In this document: positions 7,430 through 15,576 of the stretch, one piece after another
Layout of the letters: each line of letters begins with the position of its first letter
How positions within the stretch are numbered: position 1 is the first letter of the stretch
From: Nocardia brasiliensis IFM 10847
GTDB taxonomy: Bacteria; Actinomycetota; Actinomycetes; Mycobacteriales; Mycobacteriaceae
Direction of reading: 5' to 3'
Assembly: GCF_000710915.1 (NCBI RefSeq)
Contig: NZ_BAUA01000215.1
Span: 1-38,621, forward strand
DNA length: 38,621 nucleotides
Translations under genes and position numbers: made by a program
The notes under the pieces: model-generated
What the model saw: the letters and a program-made list of their open reading frames with translations, nothing else
Told to the model about the DNA's origin: nothing
Database searches by the model: none

Positions 7430-8376
7430 AACGTCGCCTCCACCCGTGGATCGATGAGCCGGTGCAGGATGTCGACCGCGAAACCGATCACCAGTACCGC
7501 GCTGACGATCAGCAGCACCTCGCCCTGCACCTTCACCAGGTCGCGATTCGCCACGTCGGACAGCAGCATGCTGCCCACGCCCGGCAGGGTGAACACCCGC
7601 TCGATCACCACCGCACCCACGATCAACACCGCGAACTGCAACCCGAGGATCGAGACCACCGGCGGCGCGGCATTGCGAAAACCGTGCCGTACCAACGCCT
7701 GTGTGCGAGTCAGTCCCTTGGCCCGCGCGGTGCGCAGATACTCCGAATACAGCACCCCCAGGATGGCCGAGCGCACAAACCGGAACAGCACCGCGCCCTC
7801 GGACAACCCGAGCGTCACGCACGGCAGGATCAGGCTGCGCATCGCGTCGCCCGGCTCGGCCCAGCGATCGGCCGGAAATCCTTGTGCGGGCAACACTTTC
7901 AGCTCTACTGCGAACACCAGGATCAGCAGCATCGCCAGCCACAGGCCCGGCACCGCGATACCGAGCTGCGACAAGGCGTTTGCCGCCTCACCGGTCCGGC
8001 TGCGATGCCGGATCGCCGCCCAGGTGCCCAGCGTTACCGCCAAACACAGTGCGATCAGCAAGGATCCGACGATCAGCGGGCCCGTGACGGCCAGTTTCTG
8101 CTGCAACTCGGGCCCCACCGAAGTCCCGTTGAGCTGGGAATGGCCGAAATCGCCGTGGAATACCCCGCCGATCCAGGACAGGTATTGCTCCGGCAGCGAC
8201 CGATCCAGACCGAGATCGGTGCGGATGGCGGCGATCTGCTCCGGTGTCGCCTGCAGCCCGGCGACGGTCGCCGCGACGTCACCGGGCAGCAACCGCAGCA
8301 GCGCGAAGACGAGCACGCTCGCCACCGCCAGGGATACCAGGAGCAGCCCCACTCGCTGGATCACATACCAGAGCAA
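7426..8376 (-). CDS. Oligopeptide ABC transporter permease (OppB/DppB type)
   Basis: The 316-residue permease starts with the family pattern (M)-L-W-Y-V-I-Q-R-V-G-L-L-L, then F-A-L-L-R-L-L-P-G-D. It has six predicted transmembrane helices, the coupling loop Y-L-R-T-A-R-A-K-G-L and E-R-V-F-T-L-P-G-V-G-S near the end. The first codon is TTG (8376), four bases after GGAGG; no ATG or GTG lies in a better place. The gene begins 10 bases after the binding-protein gene and overlaps the second permease gene by four bases. Confidence 0.9.
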   Translation of the reverse strand: MLWYVIQRVGLLLVSLAVASVLVFALLRLLPGDVAATVAGLQATPEQIAAIRTDLGLDRSLPEQYLSWIGGVFHGDFGHSQLNGTSVGPELQQKLAVTGPLIVGSLLIALCLAVTLGTWAAIRHRSRTGEAANALSQLGIAVPGLWLAMLLILVFAVELKVLPAQGFPADRWAEPGDAMRSLILPCVTLGLSEGAVLFRFVRSAILGVLYSEYLRTARAKGLTRTQALVRHGFRNAAPPVVSILGLQFAVLIVGAVVIERVFTLPGVGSMLLSDVANRDLVKVQGEVLLIVSAVLVIGFAVDILHRLIDPRVEATL

Positions 8377-8386
8377 AAGACCTCCG

Positions 8387-9946
8387 TCACTTGGCGACCG
8401 CCAGCTCGGTCAGCGGAAACCGGTTGTTGGTCTCATGTTGCGGCACACCGTAAACCCCCTTGCGCACCACCGTGTTCAGCTCGACGAGGAACAACCAGTC
8501 ACACGGTGCGTCCTCGGCGATCTGCCGGGTCATTTTGCGCAGCAGGGCATTACGCGCATCCTCACTGTCCGCGGTGCGCGCCTCCTGATACCACTGCTGG
8601 ACCTGTTTGTTGTCGTAGCCGAAGTAGTAGTCGGCACGCGCGTAGTTGTTCACATCCCGCGCCTCGGCGTGATTGACCACGCTCAACTCGTAATCGTGGT
8701 TCTTGTACACCTTCGACAACCAGGTCTGGAACTCGACCACCCGGACGTTGAGCGTGATGCCGACGTCTTTGAGGTTGGAGACCAGGATGTCGCTCAGCGC
8801 GGTGACGTAGTGGTTCGGATATTCCACCGACAGCGTCAGCCCGTTGCCGTACCCGGCCTTGGCGAGCAGCTTCTTCGCGTTCTCCGGGTTGTATTCGTCC
8901 AGCGAGGTCAGGTCCTCGTACCAAGGATCCTGCGGCGGCACGGGACTACCGATCTGGATACCCGCACCCACGGCCTTGATGATCGCCTTCTTGTCCAGCG
9001 CTTGCCGGATGGCATGGCGCACATCCGGATTCGCCAGGATCGGGTTTGCTTCGTTGAAGGCGAGGGTGTATTCGTCGGTGCTCGTCCCGCGCAGCACGCT
9101 GAACTTGTCGCTGTCGGTGAACGGTTGCAGCAGGGTCGGATCGGTCGCGGTCTGCACGTCGAGCTGCCCGGTCAGTTCGGCATTGTTCGCGGTATTGGCG
9201 TCGATGATGTAGTGGAACACCACCTTTGCGACCTTCGGCTTCGGCCCCCAGTAGTCGTCCCACCGCGTCAGGGTGAGGGTCGAGCCACGGTTCCACTGGG
9301 CCAGCCGGAACGGCCCGGAACCGTTCTCCGCGCCGTCGAGGGCGGCGAAATCGGTGCCGGTCTTGTAGACGATGCCGCCGCGCTGGGTCAGGTTCCACAG
9401 CAGGTTGGTGTCGCGCTGCTTCAGCTGGATCGTCACGGTGGCCGGGTCGGCGGCGGACACCGACGCGATGGACGCGAGCTCGGCCGCGCGCAGCGACTTG
9501 GAGCCCGGTGCGATCTGCTGCTGCAACGACCACACGACATCGGCAGAGGTCAGCGGTGTGCCGTCGTGGAACTTGGCGTTCTGCACCAGGTGGAAGGTAT
9601 AGCTCAACCCGTCCGGCGACTGTTCCCACGAGGTCGCCAAGCCGGGCACGATCTTGTCCTGGGCACCGGCGTCCACCGTGACCAAGCCCTGATATACGTT
9701 GTCGAGCAACGCCTGATCGAGCGCGACGCCCGCGGTGGTGAAGGTGTTCAGGCTGACCGGCTCCAGCGCGAAGCGAACGTTCGCCGTCGCGTTGAGGTTC
9801 AGCTGGTCGTCGGGGGGTGTCGCGGCCTGGGTGGCCTTGCTCGGGTCCCCGCCGGGCACCACGTCGCCGCCGGTGCCGCAGGCCACACCGGTCAGCCAGA
9901 CCACGAAGGCGAGCGCGACGACGGCAACGGGACGACCGCGCCTCAA
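8387..9946 (-). CDS. Oligopeptide-binding lipoprotein of the ABC importer (SBP family 5)
   Basis: The 519-residue extracellular substrate-binding protein carries a lipoprotein signal: a basic start, a hydrophobic run and the lipobox L-T-G-V-A-C with Cys23. The mature part is a family-5 (DppA/OppA) protein, with N-V-Y-Q-G-L-V near the start, the T-F-H-L-V-Q-N-A-K-F-H-D-G-T-P-L block and D-V-R-H-A-I-R-Q-A-L-D later. It should capture peptides or related solutes, but the true ligand cannot be read from the sequence. The start appears to be TTG at 9946 (G-rich site seven bases upstream); no in-frame ATG or GTG exists between it and the upstream stop. Confidence 0.9.
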   Translation of the reverse strand: MRRGRPVAVVALAFVVWLTGVACGTGGDVVPGGDPSKATQAATPPDDQLNLNATANVRFALEPVSLNTFTTAGVALDQALLDNVYQGLVTVDAGAQDKIVPGLATSWEQSPDGLSYTFHLVQNAKFHDGTPLTSADVVWSLQQQIAPGSKSLRAAELASIASVSAADPATVTIQLKQRDTNLLWNLTQRGGIVYKTGTDFAALDGAENGSGPFRLAQWNRGSTLTLTRWDDYWGPKPKVAKVVFHYIIDANTANNAELTGQLDVQTATDPTLLQPFTDSDKFSVLRGTSTDEYTLAFNEANPILANPDVRHAIRQALDKKAIIKAVGAGIQIGSPVPPQDPWYEDLTSLDEYNPENAKKLLAKAGYGNGLTLSVEYPNHYVTALSDILVSNLKDVGITLNVRVVEFQTWLSKVYKNHDYELSVVNHAEARDVNNYARADYYFGYDNKQVQQWYQEARTADSEDARNALLRKMTRQIAEDAPCDWLFLVELNTVVRKGVYGVPQHETNNRFPLTELAVAK

Positions 9947-10054
9947 CGGATGCCCCCGCGGGTGCGCACCGTCATTCTCCGAGACTGCAATTCAGCACTC
10001 CTGACTTCGTTTCGACGCCGATCGAGCCAGACACCCATGACACGATATCTCCGA

Positions 10055-11071
10055 TCAGCGAACTTGTTTCAGTGGCATACCTTCACGGAACGCCGCGTGT
10101 CCGGGCGGCGGCGTCGGCGCACCGAACGGGTTGAGCCAGAGCCGAAGTAGCTCACGGGCGATCTGATCGGTGTCGATGAATGCGGTGCGGGCATGCACGA
10201 TCACATTGTTGTTGAGGAACTGGATGTCGCCGGGCCGAATTCGCATGGTGATCTTGTTCTCCGGCCGGGCGGCGATCGCCTCGAAGGTGTCGAGCGCGTA
10301 CCGCTCCACCGGGGACAGATCCAGATCGAATCGCTCGTGCGCGGATTCGACGAACTGCCGTAGGTAGTACCGGCAGGTGAGCCGTCCCTCGTGCCAGGCG
10401 TACACGGAATTGCGGTAGTACGGCCGCTCGCCGTCGACCTCTTCGTCGCGCCGGTCGTAATAGAAACCGGCGTAGTACAGGCCGAGCAGTTCACGATGCT
10501 CGCGCAGCAGCTCGTTGTGGATGGTCACCGAACTGGTCAGGCTGCTGTAGCCGCCTTCGCCGGCGGAGTGCAAGCAGAGCAGGCCGACGATATCCGAACT
10601 GTCGGTGTGGAACGGGAGGGCCTCGTTGGTCTGGTAGCCGCGGGTCGCCGCGTTCAACAGGCCCCCGTTGCCGTAGTTCTTGACCGGCACCAGAATGTCG
10701 CCGCGGGCGTTCTGCGTCACCGCCGGCCCCAGGTGCGCGCTCAGCCCCCAGTACATGAGTTCGATATCGGAGCGCGGAATATCGGCCGTGATCGGAAAAC
10801 CACTGAGCACGGCGAACCCGCGCCCGGAGACGAGGGTGTCCGACAGCGCGGCGAGTTTGCGCGCCAGCCCGTCCAGCGGAAAGTCTTCGCGGGTGATGTC
10901 GCCGAGATCTTTGCCGGTCCGCCGGCAGTGCTGCAACGCGGCGAACAACTCGCCGACGTCATCGGTGGTCAGTGGCGTCGTCCACTGGTCGGGATCGGTG
11001 TAATCGCTGCTGCGCCACGCGGCGGGGCCGGTGATCGTCTGGGTGCAGATCGGAAGAGTTGCGTGAGTCAT
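10055..11071 (-). CDS. TauD/TfdA-type Fe(II)/2-oxoglutarate dioxygenase
   Basis: The 338-residue enzyme belongs to the TauD/TfdA (clavaminate synthase-like) superfamily, which hydroxylates or otherwise oxidises C-H bonds with Fe(II), O2 and 2-oxoglutarate. The iron triad is visible as H155-x-D157 (in A-L-P-F-H-T-D-S-S-D) and H293 (in N-N-V-I-V-H-A-R-T). An Arg about 14-18 residues later (R307 or R311) can bind the 2-oxoglutarate carboxylate. The substrate is unknown; amino-acid or carrier-bound substrates are typical of relatives. It lies 18 bases after the TPR gene and 108 bases before the binding-protein gene. Its ATG at 11071 has only a weak ribosome site. Confidence 0.88.
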   Translation of the reverse strand: MTHATLPICTQTITGPAAWRSSDYTDPDQWTTPLTTDDVGELFAALQHCRRTGKDLGDITREDFPLDGLARKLAALSDTLVSGRGFAVLSGFPITADIPRSDIELMYWGLSAHLGPAVTQNARGDILVPVKNYGNGGLLNAATRGYQTNEALPFHTDSSDIVGLLCLHSAGEGGYSSLTSSVTIHNELLREHRELLGLYYAGFYYDRRDEEVDGERPYYRNSVYAWHEGRLTCRYYLRQFVESAHERFDLDLSPVERYALDTFEAIAARPENKITMRIRPGDIQFLNNNVIVHARTAFIDTDQIARELLRLWLNPFGAPTPPPGHAAFREGMPLKQVR

Positions 11072-11089
11072 TTCGTTCGCTCATTCCTG

Positions 11090-12361
11090 TCACAAACGGA
11101 GATTGGTCACGAGTGGACGTTTATCGATGCCCGCGGGCATCGTGAGATCCGCGCTGCGGCCGTAGTCACAGGTGACCAGCAGTTCCAAGGCGAGGTCGCG
11201 TTGCACCATGCTGCCGCCGACGCCCACCACGGCGGGCAGAACGGAAATCAAACGCCGCACGGCCTGTTCGGGATTCGACTGGCAGTAATAGCGGAAACTC
11301 TCCGCCACACCGACCGCGGTGCGCCGGGTGCCGATCAGATGCGCGGCGGTATCCGTTGCCTCCGCCCCGATTTCGTTGGCCAGCTGCTCGGCGAGTTCGT
11401 GCCGGTCGGCCCCGATGATCGCCAGCAGGACGTGCAGATCCACGAACGCCGAATTGGAGGCCGCGCGAATTTCCGGCGCCTTGTCCGCGACCGCCGTGAA
11501 ATCGTCCGGCTCGGCCCGGCCCGCCAGTCGCAATCGCCACAGCAGCGATACGGCATCGCAGAATTGCATGGCCGAGCATTCCGCGCCGAGCACGCCGGTG
11601 ACCTCACCGGTGAGCCCGACCAGCGCGTCGTGGTCGGAACCCGCCATCGAGTTCAACGCGTGGTGCCAGCTCAGATGCGTACGCAGCAGGCAACTTTCGA
11701 CGTTCCAGCGGGCTCGGGTGGCCGACAGCAGGTCCGCCACCGCACCGTGGTCCCTGGTTTCGAACAGGGCGTGCGCGCACGCGTGCACCGCCCACGGATT
11801 GTCGTCCGGGGCGAGCTCCAGTGCCCGGCTGCCCGCCGCGTGCGCCTCGGCGAATCGATGATTCTCCCCGAGCGCGAAAGCCAGCATGGCCAACAGGTAC
11901 GGATACGCCTCGGTCGCGCCTTCGGTCAGCAGCGGACTCGCGGACAGGCGAGCAAGCAACGTCTCGGTGGCACCGGTCAGGAAGTCGACCTGATGCCCGG
12001 CGGCCAACGCCAGTTCGTCCGCGGGGAACTGCCGCGATATCTCCAGCAGGGTGGTACCGGCCGCGCCGAAATCGCCGCGCAACAACTGCCGGATCGCGTC
12101 GAGGTGCGCCGATTCCAGCGCGGTGATCGCGCCCTGATCGATATTCCGCAGGGCGGCAACGACTTCCACCGGCGGCCGAACCCCGCCCAGCAGGTACAGG
12201 TAGGCGCGCAGCATCACGATGACCGGTTGCGCGGCATCGTCGGGCGCCAGCGCGTCCAGCGACGTGACCATGGAGCGGTCGAACCTGAGCAGCCCGTTCA
12301 GGGAGCCGGACACCGCGGCCGAGACCCGGTCGTCGTACGAGGAGAGATCAATCGGATTCAT
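11090..12361 (-). CDS. TTC38-like tetratricopeptide repeat protein
   Basis: The 423-residue, largely helical protein contains TPR-like pairs. The segment A-F-A-L-G-E-N-H-R-F-A-E-A, then A-L-E-L-A-P-D-D-N-P-W-A-V-H-A-C-A-H and T-H-L-S-W-H-H-A-L, matches the TTC38 family. No function is firmly known for bacterial members; they are often found in biosynthetic or catabolic operons. The ATG at 12361 overlaps the end of the halogenase gene by 14 bases; a GTG six bases upstream is an alternative start, and neither has a strong ribosome site. A scaffold role for the neighbouring enzymes is only a guess. Confidence 0.75.
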   Translation of the reverse strand: MNPIDLSSYDDRVSAAVSGSLNGLLRFDRSMVTSLDALAPDDAAQPVIVMLRAYLYLLGGVRPPVEVVAALRNIDQGAITALESAHLDAIRQLLRGDFGAAGTTLLEISRQFPADELALAAGHQVDFLTGATETLLARLSASPLLTEGATEAYPYLLAMLAFALGENHRFAEAHAAGSRALELAPDDNPWAVHACAHALFETRDHGAVADLLSATRARWNVESCLLRTHLSWHHALNSMAGSDHDALVGLTGEVTGVLGAECSAMQFCDAVSLLWRLRLAGRAEPDDFTAVADKAPEIRAASNSAFVDLHVLLAIIGADRHELAEQLANEIGAEATDTAAHLIGTRRTAVGVAESFRYYCQSNPEQAVRRLISVLPAVVGVGGSMVQRDLALELLVTCDYGRSADLTMPAGIDKRPLVTNLRL

Positions 12362-13961
12362 CTGCACCCAACTCTGGCGAAGCGGGCAGTCCGCCGAGGT
12401 AGAGCTCACGAATCCCCGGCCGGGCCCGGCGGGCCCAGGCGACCGCGCTGGCTACTTTGTCCATGTCGATATCGAAGTAGGGCTGGGACATGTCGGTCAA
12501 CCCGAACGACGGCGGCACGAAATCGACCGCCGCGAACAGCTTTCGGAACTCCGACACCGCGGTGTCGCGGCTGGTCGCCCGGCTCCAGTAGGCGGTCATG
12601 ATCTGGTCCGACTTCCGATAGAACGCGTCGATGAAGCCGTCGAGCCCCGTGCCGGGCGCCGCGTCGGCCTGCTGCGACGGCTCCTTCCCGGCGGCGCGCG
12701 CGGCGGCGAGCGCGGTGACGTGCCGCAATCGGTTCTCGGTGCGCATGGTGCCCGTCACCTGATTCACCTGCCACACCCGGAACCACGCGTTCCAGAGTTC
12801 GAAGTCGGTGAACGAGCGGAATGCGTTGCCGACCAGGAAGTCGTTCTCCTCGATCAGGCTGGACTGCATCTGTTCGATGTCGTCGAAGGTCTCCGGCGTG
12901 AAGCCGCCCCGGAAGCGGTCGACCAGCCGTTCGGCCAGCCGGTCCACCACGACCGCCGTGTTCTGCATGCCGCGGGAGAACAGCGGGTCGATGAATCCGG
13001 CCGCGTTGGAGGTGAGACACCATCGATCGCCGACCGTCCGGGTGGCCGAGTATTGCAGCCGGCCGGCGCTGATCCACGAGCGCGCGTTCTGCGCGTGCTC
13101 GAATTGCTTGCCGATCTCCGGATACGTCGCCAGGAAGTCGGCGAAGGCCTGCTCCGGGTTCGGCAGCGGCGCCTCGTCGCCGTCGTCGATGCGCCAGACG
13201 ACGCCCACGCTGCACAGCGGATTGGACGATTTCTCGCTGTTGTCGAACGGGATCACCCACATCCAGCCGCCGTCGAAGACGTGATGCAGTGTCCCCGTGT
13301 GCCATTCACGCGGGCCGTGCACGGCGGTGATCTCGTCGAACGGGGTCACGCCGGTCATGTGGGTGAACACGGATTTCGATGTGGTGCGCAGACCTTCGGT
13401 GGTGCGCAGCCCCAGTGCGGCCGCGACGGGTGAGCCGCGCCCACCCGCGTCGACCACATATTCGGCCGAGATCCGGGTTCCCTCATCACCTTCGAAGAAC
13501 ACGCCCGCCTCGGTGATGTCCAGCCGGCGGGCGCCCACCCCCTCCAGCAGGACGGCCCCGTAGTCGCGGGCGCGCAGCGCCAGCCAGTGATCGACATCGG
13601 CCCGGAACAGATGCGACTCGGTTTCCACGATCTCCGACAGCGGGAACTGGTGGGCGCGCCGCGCCGTGGTACCCGGCTCGTGGTAGATGAAGCCGAAGTT
13701 GTTCTTCATGCCGCAGGTGCCGACCGACCCGATGAGATTGTCGAACGACGACAACGCGGCCAGCTCCGGCACACCGTATTTGATGCTCATCAGCTTGTAG
13801 AGCTTCGAGGTGTTCGGGATCGTCGATTCCCCGATGGCGAAGCGAGGATGCGTCTTCGGGTCGACCATGCAGGTACGCAACCCGGACGCCTGCAGACACA
13901 GCGACAACGTGCTTCCAGAAAGGCCGGAGCCCAATATCAGCACGTCATAATCGGTACTCAC
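12348..13961 (-). CDS. Flavin-dependent halogenase-like protein
   Basis: The 537-residue protein belongs to the tryptophan-halogenase-like FAD superfamily. The dinucleotide fold is G-S-G-L-S-G-S (11-17), followed by F-A-I-G-E-S-T-I-P (41-49). The halogenase motif GWxWxIP is intact as G-W-M-W-V-I-P (232-238). Lys86 in G-M-K-N-N-F-G-F sits about where the catalytic Lys79 of PrnA/RebH is expected; this is a by-eye alignment. With reduced FAD, O2 and halide such enzymes make a hypohalous species. No flavin reductase gene is seen nearby. The ATG at 13961 overlaps the stop of the NTF2-like gene by four bases. An epoxidase or hydroxylase role is possible despite the motif. Confidence 0.85.
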   Translation of the reverse strand: MSTDYDVLILGSGLSGSTLSLCLQASGLRTCMVDPKTHPRFAIGESTIPNTSKLYKLMSIKYGVPELAALSSFDNLIGSVGTCGMKNNFGFIYHEPGTTARRAHQFPLSEIVETESHLFRADVDHWLALRARDYGAVLLEGVGARRLDITEAGVFFEGDEGTRISAEYVVDAGGRGSPVAAALGLRTTEGLRTTSKSVFTHMTGVTPFDEITAVHGPREWHTGTLHHVFDGGWMWVIPFDNSEKSSNPLCSVGVVWRIDDGDEAPLPNPEQAFADFLATYPEIGKQFEHAQNARSWISAGRLQYSATRTVGDRWCLTSNAAGFIDPLFSRGMQNTAVVVDRLAERLVDRFRGGFTPETFDDIEQMQSSLIEENDFLVGNAFRSFTDFELWNAWFRVWQVNQVTGTMRTENRLRHVTALAAARAAGKEPSQQADAAPGTGLDGFIDAFYRKSDQIMTAYWSRATSRDTAVSEFRKLFAAVDFVPPSFGLTDMSQPYFDIDMDKVASAVAWARRARPGIRELYLGGLPASPELGADESD

Positions 13962-14395
13962 CGCGAAACTCCCTCGGCCGATCCTCTGCGCAACGGAGTC
14001 TGCTGATGATATTGCATGAGCCAGCGATTGTCGCGACGTATATACACCGTAGAAATGGCGGCATAGATACCCTCGAGACCCACCCGCTTCTGATACATCT
14101 CGTAAAACACGATATGCGCATCCGGCCCCAGGGAACGCTCATGGAACTCGAGTATCTGATAAGCCTCGATAGGCGGTGCCGTACCGACCGCGTTCAACAT
14201 GATCCGCCGGGACAGCGAAGCATGCGGAGAAGGCACCGCGAACACCGCATCGGTCGCCGTGGCGTGGTCATAGAATTTCGCACCGTCACCCGCGCTCAGC
14301 GCACGCCACTGCAAAAACTCTATTTCGGTCGGACTCGGATCGGCCGGATTCCCGTCAACCGGGTTACCGGCGTTTTCTGACGCATGCATGACCAT
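13958..14395 (-). CDS. NTF2/SnoaL-like small protein, first gene of the halogenase operon
   Basis: The 145-residue product fits the NTF2-like cone fold (DUF4440/SnoaL group): helix E-I-E-F-L-Q-W-R-A-L-S-A-G-D-G, a middle P-I-E-A-Y-Q-I-L-E-F-H strand, and C-terminal strands A-I-S-T-V-Y-I-R-R-D-N-R-W-L-M-Q-Y-H-Q-Q-T. The last strand is typical of proteins that bind small ligands or act as isomerases or cyclases, and W-x-x-x-x-H-x-Q-T is common in DUF4440. No catalytic residue can be assigned. Two ATGs (14395 and 14389) are possible, both with weak ribosome sites. It is coupled to the halogenase gene by ATGA. Confidence 0.72.
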   Translation of the reverse strand: MVMHASENAGNPVDGNPADPSPTEIEFLQWRALSAGDGAKFYDHATATDAVFAVPSPHASLSRRIMLNAVGTAPPIEAYQILEFHERSLGPDAHIVFYEMYQKRVGLEGIYAAISTVYIRRDNRWLMQYHQQTPLRRGSAEGVSR

Positions 14396-14676
14396 TGAGT
14401 ACCCGTCTGATTCCCAAGCGGAGAATGCCAGGTCGCCGGCACCCTCCCCAGGGCCGTCGATATTTTATGTTCCGGAAGGAACAATATCACGGTGCGCACA
14501 CCGGCGGCAACGTTTCGACGGAGGGAACGCGATACCAACGCGCTTGATCTACAACGGATCTCGATTACGTCAACAGCTGCGTCGACGACCGCGTTCCGGT
14601 ACCGTCGAAGTGATCTATCGACACGCCCGTTGCCGCTGCCGAAAGCGCGTTCGGAGCCAACCGGAGGGGAGAATCA
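14396..14676. promoter_or_regulatory. Divergent promoter region between the halogenase and panC operons
   Basis: These 281 bases separate the start codons of two divergent operons and must hold both promoters. They include an AT-rich patch (14459-14490) that is unusual for this window, centred on the inverted repeat at 14468-14483. A shared regulator is plausible. I could not pick reliable -35/-10 pairs. Confidence 0.55.
14468..14483. promoter_or_regulatory. Candidate operator TGTTCC-N4-GGAACA
   Basis: TGTTCC (14468-14473) and GGAACA (14478-14483) form a perfect 6-bp inverted repeat around GGAA, inside an AT-rich stretch between divergent operons. The half-site spacing fits a dimeric helix-turn-helix repressor. 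No cognate regulator is known. Confidence 0.45.
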
Positions 14677-15564
14677 TTGAAGCCACCGGATGCCACCAAT
14701 TATGCACAGGGAACATTGACCGTCCTGGAAGATCCGGCGGCGATCTCACACATTTCCGCGGAACTGCGGGCACAGGGTCGCGAGGTCACCTTCGTGCCCA
14801 CCATGGGCGCCTTGCACGACGGTCATCTCGCATTGGTCGAGGCGGCCCGGAAAAACGAAGCCGAGTGCATTGTCTCGATCTTTGTCAACCCATTACAGTT
14901 CGGGGCCTCGGAGGATCTCGACCGTTATCCGCGAACATTGGCGGCCGATCTCGATCGGCTGCGCGCCGCCGGCGTGCGGCTGGTGTTCACGCCGACCCTC
15001 GCGGGAATGTATCCGACCGGACCACGGACCACCGTCACGCCCGGCCCGCTCGGCGCCGAACTCTGCGGCGCGACAAGGCCGGTGCTCTTCGGCGGCATGC
15101 TCACCGTGGTCGCCAAGCTGCTGCAGATCACTCGGCCCCATACCGCCTATTTCGGCGAAAAGGACTATCAGCAGCTCATATTGATTCAGCAGATGGTGCA
15201 CGACCTGAACTTCGACATCCGGATCGTCGGCGTCGCGACCGTCCGCGAGCCGGACGGCCTGGCCCTGTCCTCACGTAACCGCTACCTCGATGCCACCGAG
15301 CGGATTTCGGCCACAGCGATCCCCACGGCGTTGCAGGCGGGTGCGGGCGTGCGCAACCGGGGACCCGCCGCGGTACTCGACGCGGCCCGCGCGGTACTCG
15401 ACGCCGCCACGGGCGTCGAGGTCGAATATCTCGAATTGCGGGATCCCGATCTCGGCCCCACCCCCTCGTCGGGCCCGGCCCGGCTGCTGGTCGCCGCACA
15501 CGTCGGCAAGACCAGGCTGATCGACAACATCTCGTTGACCCTGACCGACCTTCGGGAAATGTGA
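14677..15564 (+). CDS. panC: Pantothenate synthetase homologue (pantoate-beta-alanine ligase)
   Basis: The 295-residue enzyme belongs to the family that adenylates pantoate and joins it to beta-alanine. Visible motifs are P-T-M-G-A-L-H-D-G-H (H47, H50 for ATP), F-V-N-P-L-Q-F (N71, Q74), G-E-K-D-Y-Q-Q-L (K162) and the KMSKS-like L-S-S-R-N (198-201). One oddity: the segment usually R-P-G-H-F before the T-V-V-x-K-L helix reads R-P-V-L-F (134-138), so a normally conserved His is missing. The start is TTG at 14677, about six bases after GGAGGGGA. It leads an operon with an NRDE-like and a P1-peptidase gene and is not beside panB or panD. It could be an extra CoA-supply copy or an amide ligase of altered specificity. 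Confidence 0.88.
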   Translation: MKPPDATNYAQGTLTVLEDPAAISHISAELRAQGREVTFVPTMGALHDGHLALVEAARKNEAECIVSIFVNPLQFGASEDLDRYPRTLAADLDRLRAAGVRLVFTPTLAGMYPTGPRTTVTPGPLGAELCGATRPVLFGGMLTVVAKLLQITRPHTAYFGEKDYQQLILIQQMVHDLNFDIRIVGVATVREPDGLALSSRNRYLDATERISATAIPTALQAGAGVRNRGPAAVLDAARAVLDAATGVEVEYLELRDPDLGPTPSSGPARLLVAAHVGKTRLIDNISLTLTDLREM

Positions 15565-15576
15565 AACGGAAACACC

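Noticed and set aside
6530..10150. A 1,206-codon plus-strand frame antisense to the ABC importer genes
   Set aside because: Its composition is shadow-like (Arg, His, Gln-rich) and the minus strand has five recognisable transporter genes.
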